From: Ruminococcaceae bacterium UBA5396
GTDB taxonomy: Bacteria; Bacillota; Clostridia; Oscillospirales; Acutalibacteraceae
Length of the DNA stretch: 30,634 nucleotides
Direction of reading: 5' to 3'
Assembly (NCBI GenBank): GCA_002410715.1
Contig: DHOG01000133.1
Coordinates: 14,123-44,756 of the forward strand
A model generated the notes under the pieces. That model saw nothing but the letters and a program-made list of their open reading frames with translations, did not search any database and was not told the DNA's origin. Position 1 is the first letter of the stretch. Each line of letters starts with the position of its first letter. The position numbers were made by a program, and so were the translations under genes. Positions 17,234 through 25,288 of this stretch are shown one piece after another.

Positions 17234-18394
17234 ATGTATCACTACGGTGTTATAGGGCTTGGCACAAGAATTGCCCATATTGTAAATCTCACTCAAAAGC
17301 AATCTCTAAATAACTTTAAACTGGCGGCTGTTGCCGACCTTAAGCCCAAGGAAGCGTTTGGTCATATCTGGCCGGAGTCGATTCAGGATGCGGTGAATGA
17401 AGCGGTGTTTTATACCGATGCACAGGAAATGCTGGAAAAAGAGCATTTAGACGGTGTATTCATCGGCACTCGCTGCTCTACGCATGCGCGGCTTGCACGG
17501 CTTGTTATGGACAAAGGCATTCCGCTGTTTCTAGAAAAGCCGGTCTGCACAAATATGGAGGACTGGATCATGTTGCGGCGTGGCTATGAGCAGAGCAACG
17601 GGCGTACGGTGGTATCCTTTCCGCTGCGGGTTTCCGGGATTGTTCGGCGTGTTAAGGAAATTGTGGATTCCGGCAAGCTTGGACGCATTGAGCATGTACA
17701 GGCGCTCAATTATGTGCCTTACGGCGGCACATATTTCAACAATTGGTATCGGAACGAGGAAGAGACCGGTGGCCTGTTCCTGCAAAAGGCGACACATGAT
17801 TTTGATTACATCAATTATATACTGGGCACTTCGCCTGTATCTGTGGCGGCTATGGGCTCGAAGCAGATTTTTAAAGGGAATGAACCAGCCGGGCTGAAAT
17901 GTGTCGACTGTCAGAAATATTTGGAATGTCCCGAAAGTCCCCTTGTCAGAAAGGGAGAGCACGATCCCAACAGTAATAGAATGTGCTGCTTTGCTACCGA
18001 TACCGGTAACCATGATTCGGCAAGTGCCCTTGTTCGCTATGAAACAGGAATGCATGTCGGTTATACCCAAAACTTTTTTGCACGCAAAAAGGCTCAAAAG
18101 CGGGGCGCCATCTTTTCCGGCTATGAGGGAACGCTTGAATTTGACTTCTACAAATCAGAAATTCGCATTTTCCAACACCTGATGGATGTCGAAGAGACTA
18201 TACGCTTTGAGGAGGGTGGAGGGCATTTCGGCGGCGATGAGTCACTGGTGAATGAATTCATCAATCTTATCAGCAAGGGAGAACCGCCCACCGCCACATT
18301 GCGTGATGGCTTGGTTAGCGCGTTAATGTGCTTGCAGGCAAGAGAATCAGAACAGCGCGGAACGTTTTGTAAAATTGAATTTGACGCATATTAA
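17234..18394 (+). CDS. Gfo/Idh/MocA-family oxidoreductase with cysteine cluster
   Basis: 386 residues. The N-terminal Rossmann fold begins YGVIGLGTRIAH and carries the family motif LFLEKPVCTN near residue 100. The C-terminal Gfo/Idh domain includes GGLFLQKATHDFDYINYILG, with the usual catalytic His region. Residues 223-252 contain C223, C226, C232, C251 and C252, a cluster also seen in a subfamily of these enzymes and probably a metal site. The reaction is NAD(P)-dependent oxidation or reduction of a sugar or sugar derivative; the substrate is unknown. AAGGAG at 17221-17226 supports the ATG. Next to a GH2 gene it may act on a released sugar or oxidise it before hydrolysis. Confidence 0.88.
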   Translation: MYHYGVIGLGTRIAHIVNLTQKQSLNNFKLAAVADLKPKEAFGHIWPESIQDAVNEAVFYTDAQEMLEKEHLDGVFIGTRCSTHARLARLVMDKGIPLFLEKPVCTNMEDWIMLRRGYEQSNGRTVVSFPLRVSGIVRRVKEIVDSGKLGRIEHVQALNYVPYGGTYFNNWYRNEEETGGLFLQKATHDFDYINYILGTSPVSVAAMGSKQIFKGNEPAGLKCVDCQKYLECPESPLVRKGEHDPNSNRMCCFATDTGNHDSASALVRYETGMHVGYTQNFFARKKAQKRGAIFSGYEGTLEFDFYKSEIRIFQHLMDVEETIRFEEGGGHFGGDESLVNEFINLISKGEPPTATLRDGLVSALMCLQARESEQRGTFCKIEFDAY

Positions 18395-18454
18395 TTGGTT
18401 GAGAGATACCCGGAAATATCAAAGCAGAATAACCTTAACGGAGGAGGAACTGAT

Positions 18455-21310
18455 ATGTTGGCACGTAAATTGATGGCGGTCACATTAGCGCTGACGCTTC
18501 TGTCGACAGTTATGCCCTGTCATGCGATAGAAGCTTCCGTTGCAGACTCTGTATCGGTGTCACCTCAATCAGCCAATCCGGGTTCTTACGCAGCCTATCT
18601 TGCCGCTGCAAATACCGATGCGGCGGCAGGAGAATATTCCGTCGCTGCTGATAAATCGTTGCAGCGTGTTAAATGCACGTTATCGGAATACAAAGGTAAA
18701 AGCCGAGTTTTGATGCTGGATCCCGGCGGAGAGGCTTCCTTTCCGATTTCTGTGCGCACCCCCGGACTGTATCATATTCAGCTCACCTATGTCCCGTTGC
18801 CGGAGGAAAGCATCGGACAGAATAAGATAAGCCTTGCATTGAACGGCAAGGTCGGATTTGATTCAATGCAGCATATCACCCTCAGTCAGGAATGGCAGAA
18901 CAACGGTGAAATCGCAACTGATTCTCGCGGAAATCAGATATTACCCGGTCAGGAACTGTCGGGCGAGTGGATTACTCGTCCGATTTTAGACCCCGAGGGG
19001 AGATATAACCAGCCTCTACGGTTTTATTTCAACCAAGGAGAAAATATAATTCGTCTTACTTCCCGAATCGGACGGCTTGCTTTGGCAGGCATCTGTGTTT
19101 TTGCGGGTGAACCCCTACCTGAGTATGCCAAAATCCGCCGAAGTTACAATGCGCAAAATGCGCCCTCGGATGCAAGCAATCTATTGGAAGCCGAAAACTA
19201 CGCTTCAAAATCCGACACCACCATTCTGCCTGATTTTGATAAAAGCGATGCTGCTACCCAGCCTTCTGATCCTGTAAGGCTTGTGTTCAACTACATCCCC
19301 GGCAATCGTTTTTCCTCATCGGGGCAGTGGATTAAATGGAAGCTAACAGTGCCCAAAAGCGGATTGTATAATATCACCTTGCGGGTGAGGCAGAATATCA
19401 AAAGCGGTTTTTCCTCCAGTCGCAGGCTAATGATTGACGGTCAGGTGCCTTTCAGGGAAGCTGATATCCTTACCTTTGAGTCCTCGGGCTCATGGTATCA
19501 AAAAACACTTGGCAACGGCCATGAGGACTACCTATTCTTTTTTGAGCAAGGAAGGGAGTACACCCTTTCTCTGGAAGCAGTGCCGGGTCCGCTTTCCGAT
19601 GTTACACTTGCCCTTGATGATGCAGTCTATCGGTTAAATTCGCTGTACCGCGGAGTTGTGATGGTGGCGGGCACCAATCCCGACAAATACCGTGACTATA
19701 ATTTAAAGACCGAGATTCCCGGCGTTATTGATTCCATCAAGGATTTGTCAGCCCTTTTAAAAAAGCAGGAAAGTACGATTTTAAAGGTTAACCGCGGCCG
19801 CTCGGGCAGCGAGCTGACCATAATTCGATCCTTGTTGAATCGGTTGAAACGGATTGAAAAAGATCCGGATGAATTGGCACGTACCCTCGGCAGCTTTAAA
19901 GCTGACATTGAGGCGCTGTCAACCTGGAACATGGATGCAAAAAACCAACCGCTGGATATTGATTATATTGCTGTCCACTCTCCCGAAGGGGAGTTGCCGC
20001 GTGAGCGGGCAGGCTTTTTTGATGGGTTATTTTTCAGCATCAAGCGTCTGCTTGCTTCCTATATGAAGGATTACGGTACGGTTGGCGAGATTTACGATGA
20101 AAAAACTGCTGTGAATGTGTGGCTGACGCTTGGTCGAGACCAGCTGGATGCGTTTAAAAAGCTGGTAGACAACGAATTTACTCGAGAATACGGCATTCGT
20201 GTAAACGCATCACTGGTTCCAACCGGTATCCGAGAAGCAGTGCTGGCAGGAAAGGCTCCGGATGCTGCCTTGTTTTTAAGCAGTGACGAGCCCTTTAATC
20301 TTGCATCCCGCGGTGCACTCGAAAACCTTACGCCGATGGCAGGTTTTGATGAGGTCAGGATGCGTTTCTCTCAGGATGCGCTCAACTCATTCTTTTATAA
20401 AGACGGGTGCTATGCCCTTCCCATCACCGAGACATTTCCAATGATGTTTGCCCGCACCGATATACTCCATGAGCTGGGACTATCCCCTCCGAACACCTGG
20501 GATGAAATGCTCGAGACCGCTGCAGTGCTGCAACGAAAAAACATGGAGATCGGCATCCCCGCCTCTCTGGGAATGTTCGCCACCCTTCTGTTCCAAAACG
20601 GCGGCAGCTTTTATGCAGAGGATCAAAGTCGAACTGGTTTTGACAGCCAGGCGGCGATTGACGCTTTTACTCTTTGGACCGGGCTTTTCTCACAATACGG
20701 TTTCCCGATCGCTTATGATTTTTATAATCGTTTTCGCAGCGGCGAGATGCCTCTTGGCATCGCCCCGTATTCCATCTATACCATGTTTGAAGTAGCGGCC
20801 CCCGAGATTGCCGGACGTTGGCAGATGATTCCTTTGCCGGGCGTATTAAAAAATGGCAAAATAGACCGATCGGTAAGCATCTCAAACGCAGACGGAACCG
20901 GCATCAATCCCGGACTGAACCAAGGGCTGACCAGTGCCGTAATTTTTTCAAAAAGCAGTAAAAAAGAAGACGCATGGCAGCTGCTTGACTGGTTTACTTC
21001 TGATCAGGCGCAGGCAATGTTTGGTATGTCGGTTGAAGCATTGCTTGGACCAATCGCCCGTTACACGCCGGCAAACATTAACGCTTTCAAACGCTTGCCT
21101 TGGGAGGATGTACAGTCTGTCCTGCTTGAGCAGTGGGAGAGGGTAGTCGTAATCCCGGAGATCCCCGGCGGATACTATATCGCCCGAGGCATCAACAATG
21201 CGTTTCGGCGGGTGATTTACCAGTATGAGAACTCCGTTGATACGCTGAACCGATATAATTTGCAGGTCAACAAGGAGATCGCACGTAAGTGGAGGGAGGC
21301 TAACAGATGA
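18455..21310 (+). CDS. Large solute-binding protein with N-terminal carbohydrate-binding-like domains
   Basis: 951 residues, more than twice a normal binding protein. A signal peptide ends near MPCHA (residue 24); no lipobox is present. Two beta-sandwich regions resembling CBM35-like modules follow: about 35-230, and about 243-390 beginning LLEAENYASKS. A helical linker (about 410-540) leads to a family-1 solute-binding domain from about residue 550 (AVNVWLTLGRDQLDAFKKL, later YALPITETFPMMFARTDIL). The start at 18455 has GGAGGAGG just upstream; the longer frame from 18395 lacks a site. The stop overlaps the first permease as ATGA. It should capture a glycan for the adjacent permeases. How it stays on the cell without a lipid anchor is unclear; the signal-peptide region might act as an uncleaved anchor. 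Confidence 0.87.
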   Translation: MLARKLMAVTLALTLLSTVMPCHAIEASVADSVSVSPQSANPGSYAAYLAAANTDAAAGEYSVAADKSLQRVKCTLSEYKGKSRVLMLDPGGEASFPISVRTPGLYHIQLTYVPLPEESIGQNKISLALNGKVGFDSMQHITLSQEWQNNGEIATDSRGNQILPGQELSGEWITRPILDPEGRYNQPLRFYFNQGENIIRLTSRIGRLALAGICVFAGEPLPEYAKIRRSYNAQNAPSDASNLLEAENYASKSDTTILPDFDKSDAATQPSDPVRLVFNYIPGNRFSSSGQWIKWKLTVPKSGLYNITLRVRQNIKSGFSSSRRLMIDGQVPFREADILTFESSGSWYQKTLGNGHEDYLFFFEQGREYTLSLEAVPGPLSDVTLALDDAVYRLNSLYRGVVMVAGTNPDKYRDYNLKTEIPGVIDSIKDLSALLKKQESTILKVNRGRSGSELTIIRSLLNRLKRIEKDPDELARTLGSFKADIEALSTWNMDAKNQPLDIDYIAVHSPEGELPRERAGFFDGLFFSIKRLLASYMKDYGTVGEIYDEKTAVNVWLTLGRDQLDAFKKLVDNEFTREYGIRVNASLVPTGIREAVLAGKAPDAALFLSSDEPFNLASRGALENLTPMAGFDEVRMRFSQDALNSFFYKDGCYALPITETFPMMFARTDILHELGLSPPNTWDEMLETAAVLQRKNMEIGIPASLGMFATLLFQNGGSFYAEDQSRTGFDSQAAIDAFTLWTGLFSQYGFPIAYDFYNRFRSGEMPLGIAPYSIYTMFEVAAPEIAGRWQMIPLPGVLKNGKIDRSVSISNADGTGINPGLNQGLTSAVIFSKSSKKEDAWQLLDWFTSDQAQAMFGMSVEALLGPIARYTPANINAFKRLPWEDVQSVLLEQWERVVVIPEIPGGYYIARGINNAFRRVIYQYENSVDTLNRYNLQVNKEIARKWREANR

Positions 21311-22236
21311 TGTCTGCTTCACGGAAACGGCAGCGGCGGGAATGGAGTCTGCTTTCGCGCATTATACGCGCGAGGGGCTGCTATGCCATGCTTGCCCCCT
21401 TTTATATTCTTTTCTTTATGTTTATTATACTTCCGATACTAGGTGCGGCATTTTTAAGCTTTACTGACTTTAATATGCTTGAGATTCCTGCCTTTGTTGG
21501 ACTCGAAAATTATGCAAGGCTGTTTTTCGATGATGACGTATTTTTGATTGCCGCAAACAACACATTTATTTTTGCAGTTATCACCGGACCCATCAGCTAT
21601 TTCGCCTGCCTAATCTTTGCATGGCTGATTAACGAGCTGAATCCAAAGCTACGGGCAATCTTGACCTTTGTTTTTTACGCCCCTTCCATTTCGGGTATGC
21701 TGTTCGTAATGTGGGGATTTATCTTTTCCGGAGACATGTACGGATATCTTAATTATTTCTTGATGTCTTTAGGATTCATTAACCAGCCGGTTCAGTGGCT
21801 TACCAATTCAGAAACCGTGCTGGGTGTAGTTATCGTAGTGCAGATATGGATGAGTCTGGGCACTTCATTTTTATCCTTCATCGCCGGTCTCCAAAACGTG
21901 GATCGGCAGCTATATGAAGCGGCGGCAGTGGACGGTGTAAGAAATCGCTTGCAGGAGCTATTGTATGTGACGCTGCCCTCCATGGGACCACAGCTCCTGT
22001 TCGGTGCGGTTATGCAAATCGGCGCGGCATTTTCAGTAAGCTCTATTTGTATGACGCTGGCAGGTTTCCCTTCCACAGACAATGCCGCGCTTACAATTGT
22101 GACCCATATTTACGATTACGGCAATGTTCGCTTTGAAATGGGCTATGCCTGCGCAGTGTCTATGGTGCTGTTTGTTCTTATTCTTTCGGTAAACCATGTT
22201 ATCCAGCGCATCATCACCAGAGTAGCTGACGTTTGA
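21307..22236 (+). CDS. CUT1 sugar ABC transporter permease (MalF/UgpA type), set 1
   Basis: 309-residue inner-membrane permease with six predicted helices. The coupling (EAA) loop EAAAVDGVRNRLQELLYVTLP starts at E204, followed by the typical GxxMQIGAAF region. The N-terminal cytoplasmic stretch is basic. The start overlaps the binding-protein stop by ATGA, so the two are translationally coupled. It pairs with the next gene to form the channel of a CUT1 importer; no ATPase gene lies in the window. Confidence 0.92.
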   Translation: MMSASRKRQRREWSLLSRIIRARGCYAMLAPFYILFFMFIILPILGAAFLSFTDFNMLEIPAFVGLENYARLFFDDDVFLIAANNTFIFAVITGPISYFACLIFAWLINELNPKLRAILTFVFYAPSISGMLFVMWGFIFSGDMYGYLNYFLMSLGFINQPVQWLTNSETVLGVVIVVQIWMSLGTSFLSFIAGLQNVDRQLYEAAAVDGVRNRLQELLYVTLPSMGPQLLFGAVMQIGAAFSVSSICMTLAGFPSTDNAALTIVTHIYDYGNVRFEMGYACAVSMVLFVLILSVNHVIQRIITRVADV

Positions 22237-22269
22237 ATATTACCATAAGGGGAAGGAGGGAAACCAAAT

Positions 22270-23136
22270 ATGCCTAAACAACAGGGAGGTCGGCATTTAG
22301 GGGTAAATCGGTCACTGGCGGGTGATATTTTGATTTTTGCGGTACTCGCATGCTTTGGTGCGTTCATGCTTTTGCCTTTTATTTATGCGATTGCCCAGTC
22401 GGTAAAGCCTATTGAAGAAATATTTGTGTTTCCGCCTCGATTTTTAGCAAACCATCCAACAACCGAAAACTATCGTATGCTCTCGCAGCTCACAGACAGC
22501 CTTTGGATTCCCTTTTCGCGTTATGCCGCCAACAGCATCTTTGTTACGGTTGTGGGTACGCTTCTAAACCTAATAGTGGCTTCCATGGCGGCGTTTCCGC
22601 TGGCGAAATACAAATTCCCCGGCTCGGGATTTCTTTTTCATATCGTAGTTATGGCACTGCTCTTTACCGGACCGGTGACCGCCCTGCCCCAGTATATTGT
22701 GGTGGCAAAAACCCAGCTTATTAACACCCCATGGGCAGTAATTTTGCCTACGGTAGCCCTACCGCTTGGACTGTTTTTGATGAAAAACTTCATGACCCAA
22801 ATCAATGACGCAATGCTGGAGGCGGCAAGAATTGACGGAGCGGGGATATTTCGTGTGTTTGTGAGTATATGCATGCCGCTTGTAAAACCTGCTTCGTTTA
22901 CACTCGTGATTTTTTCTTTTCAGTCTCTGTGGAACAGTACGGGGGGAGCCTATGTCTACGAGGAGGAATTAAAACTCCTGCCTACCATACTGAATCAGAT
23001 AGCAACGGCGGGAATGTCACGTGTAGGCCCAGGTGCGGCAGCCGCGGTTTTGATGATGATTCCGTCATTTTTGATTTTCGTTTTGCTCCAGAGCCGTATT
23101 ATCGAGACCATGGCATTTTCCGGAATTAAAGGTTAG
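22270..23136 (+). CDS. CUT1 sugar ABC transporter permease (MalG/UgpE type), set 1
   Basis: 288 residues, six helices, with EAA loop EAARIDGAGIFRVFVSICMP from E184. The segments PLAKYKFPGSG and LPLGLFLMKNFM are characteristic of MalG-type permeases. A GGGGAAGGAGGG site precedes the ATG. It forms the heterodimer partner of the permease just upstream. Confidence 0.92.
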   Translation: MPKQQGGRHLGVNRSLAGDILIFAVLACFGAFMLLPFIYAIAQSVKPIEEIFVFPPRFLANHPTTENYRMLSQLTDSLWIPFSRYAANSIFVTVVGTLLNLIVASMAAFPLAKYKFPGSGFLFHIVVMALLFTGPVTALPQYIVVAKTQLINTPWAVILPTVALPLGLFLMKNFMTQINDAMLEAARIDGAGIFRVFVSICMPLVKPASFTLVIFSFQSLWNSTGGAYVYEEELKLLPTILNQIATAGMSRVGPGAAAAVLMMIPSFLIFVLLQSRIIETMAFSGIKG

Positions 23137-23147
23137 GGGGGGAGAGT

Positions 23148-25250
23148 GTGCGTCGGAAAAGCGTTTGTATATGTATCCTCATATTTTCAGTACTATTCTG
23201 CCTTCCTGCGGCGGCTGCGCCATATCGTTCTTATACCTATGATTCATACGGCAATGCGGTGACTATTCCGGACGTATACGAGCCGGCACTGATTCTGAAT
23301 GGGCAGGACATGGGTGTGCAAACCATGGGCACGCCAACCGACTTGTTTGTCTCCCAATCCGGGGATATATATATTTTGGATTCCGGCCCCGGGCGAATAC
23401 TGGTTTTAGACGGGAATTACAAAGCAAAATCGATTATTGATCACTTTACCCTCAACGGAGAGGATTCACCAATTACGGACGCATCCGGTCTCTTTGTGGA
23501 CAATCAGAACCGGATATTTGTCGCCGACACAGGGAATCGTCGTGTTATCCGCACCGGAACGGATGGGGTAATTACCGCAGTGATTGACAAGCCCGAATCC
23601 GCCTATTTTAACGAGAGCGTGGAGTTCCTGCCGGAGAAGCTTGTCATCGACCGTGCAGGAAATTTATACGTCAAATGCCGTAATATTTACCAAGGTGCTG
23701 TTCTCTTTGATAAAGAGCTTGGCTTTGAGGGTTTTTTCGGCAGTGAAAAGGTGGTTACCACCGCAAAAGCACTGAGTGATTTTTTCTGGAAGCAATTTAT
23801 GACGGAGGAACAAAAGGATGCCATGGCAGACTATGTTCCAACCGAAATAACAAATTTTGATATTGCTGATGACGGGTTTATATTTTCAATTTCTCCGGGA
23901 CAGAACATGCCATGGCAAAACATGAAAACCGAGATGGATGGTATCCGCCGTTTAAATCCCAAAGCCACCGACACCACGGTGAATAAAATGTCGAAGTCGG
24001 CTTACCAATCAATGGCACAGGATGCCAGACGGCTTAACTTTATTGACCTTACATATGATGAAAATGGATTCCTAAACATAATTGACGATCAAAAAGGTCG
24101 GATTTACCATTTTGATCGTAATTTGCAGCTGATTGCGGCGTTTGGCTCGCTGGGTGATTACGACGGAACATTTTTGGGGCCGGTTGCAATTGATATGTGC
24201 GGTGAGGATTTGCTGGTGCTGGACAGCAAAAAGGCAACCGTGACGGTGTTCAGGCTTACTGATATGGGTCGCGCTGTGCATCAAGCGGTGGGCTTTTACA
24301 ATCAAGGGAATTACGAGGAAGCAATCGAGCCGTGGCAGCGTGTTTTGGAGCATAACCCCAATTATGAGCTTGCCTATATCGGTATAGGCAGTGCGTTATA
24401 CAATCGGCAGGAACACCAATCGGCTATGGAGTATTTCCTTAAAGGTCGTGACAGTGAACGCTACAGCGATGCCTACAAGGAATACCGCATCATATCTATG
24501 CGAAGCAATTTTGTATATATTTTTGCAGGGCTGATTGCTGTGTTTGCCGCAGTGATGCTGGTGCGGTACATTTTGCGTAAGCGCCGAAGGGGGATTGTGT
24601 TAACATCCGGCCTTCAATCCAGGGACATAAGCAGGTATAAGTTGGCATTTTACACCGTATTACATCCGGGTGGTGGCTTTGACGAGCTGCATTACAGGCG
24701 CAAGAATTCCCTGAGAATGTCGATTCTTTATTTTGCTGCTCTGGTGCTGATGGGTGCTTTTGAGCAACAGTTTATAGGACCGCAAATCAATATGCGGGAT
24801 CCGAATTCTGTTAATCTGACAGGCGTGTTTTTTTCACGGTTGATTATTCTCTTTTTATTTGTGCTTTCCAACTGGGCGTTGAGTGCACTGGCAGACGGAA
24901 AGGCGACCTTTATCGATATCTGGATTATTACCCTTTATTCGCTGCAGCCGTATATTTACTGCGGTTTTCTACGGGTATTGGTCAGCAACTTCATTATCAA
25001 GGAGGAGGCCGCCTATTTACAGTTCATCATGATTGTCGGCATACTCTGGAGTCTGACAATGCTGTTGTCGGGCATAATGATTTTCCACGAATACGAGTTA
25101 GGCAAAACCATTCTTTCGCTGATAATTACCTTGATTGGAATGCTGCTTATTATATTCTTGGTCTTTTTGCTCTACAGCCTGTTTCAGCAACTTACGTCCA
25201 CAATCATGACGCTGATGAATGAAATTTCCTTCAGGGTACGAATGGGTTGA
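23148..25250 (+). CDS. NHL-repeat / TPR / Yip1-domain membrane protein
   Basis: 700 residues with an unusual order of parts. A signal peptide (about 1-24, ending PAAAA) is followed by an NHL-type beta-propeller with several blades (about 55-375; DLFVSQSGDIYILDSGPGRI and GLFVDNQNRIFVADTGNRRV are two). TPR-like helices follow (about 379-450, AVGFYNQGNYEEAIEPWQRV), then one helix (458-480), a basic KRRRG stop-transfer and a C-terminal Yip1-like domain with about five helices introduced by LHPGGGFDELHYRRK. The propeller and TPRs should face outside. GTG at 23148 follows a G-rich site. It sits between two ABC permease sets, so it may organise or sense for the importers. The function is not established to my knowledge. 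Confidence 0.83.
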   Translation: MRRKSVCICILIFSVLFCLPAAAAPYRSYTYDSYGNAVTIPDVYEPALILNGQDMGVQTMGTPTDLFVSQSGDIYILDSGPGRILVLDGNYKAKSIIDHFTLNGEDSPITDASGLFVDNQNRIFVADTGNRRVIRTGTDGVITAVIDKPESAYFNESVEFLPEKLVIDRAGNLYVKCRNIYQGAVLFDKELGFEGFFGSEKVVTTAKALSDFFWKQFMTEEQKDAMADYVPTEITNFDIADDGFIFSISPGQNMPWQNMKTEMDGIRRLNPKATDTTVNKMSKSAYQSMAQDARRLNFIDLTYDENGFLNIIDDQKGRIYHFDRNLQLIAAFGSLGDYDGTFLGPVAIDMCGEDLLVLDSKKATVTVFRLTDMGRAVHQAVGFYNQGNYEEAIEPWQRVLEHNPNYELAYIGIGSALYNRQEHQSAMEYFLKGRDSERYSDAYKEYRIISMRSNFVYIFAGLIAVFAAVMLVRYILRKRRRGIVLTSGLQSRDISRYKLAFYTVLHPGGGFDELHYRRKNSLRMSILYFAALVLMGAFEQQFIGPQINMRDPNSVNLTGVFFSRLIILFLFVLSNWALSALADGKATFIDIWIITLYSLQPYIYCGFLRVLVSNFIIKEEAAYLQFIMIVGILWSLTMLLSGIMIFHEYELGKTILSLIITLIGMLLIIFLVFLLYSLFQQLTSTIMTLMNEISFRVRMG

Positions 25251-25288
25251 TATTCACGTTAAATAACTTACAAAAAGAGGTGATACGG

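Noticed and set aside
17531..18097. 188-residue antisense frame
   Set aside because: It lies wholly opposite the clearly coding Gfo/Idh gene and has no start signals; it is a shadow of biased codon use.
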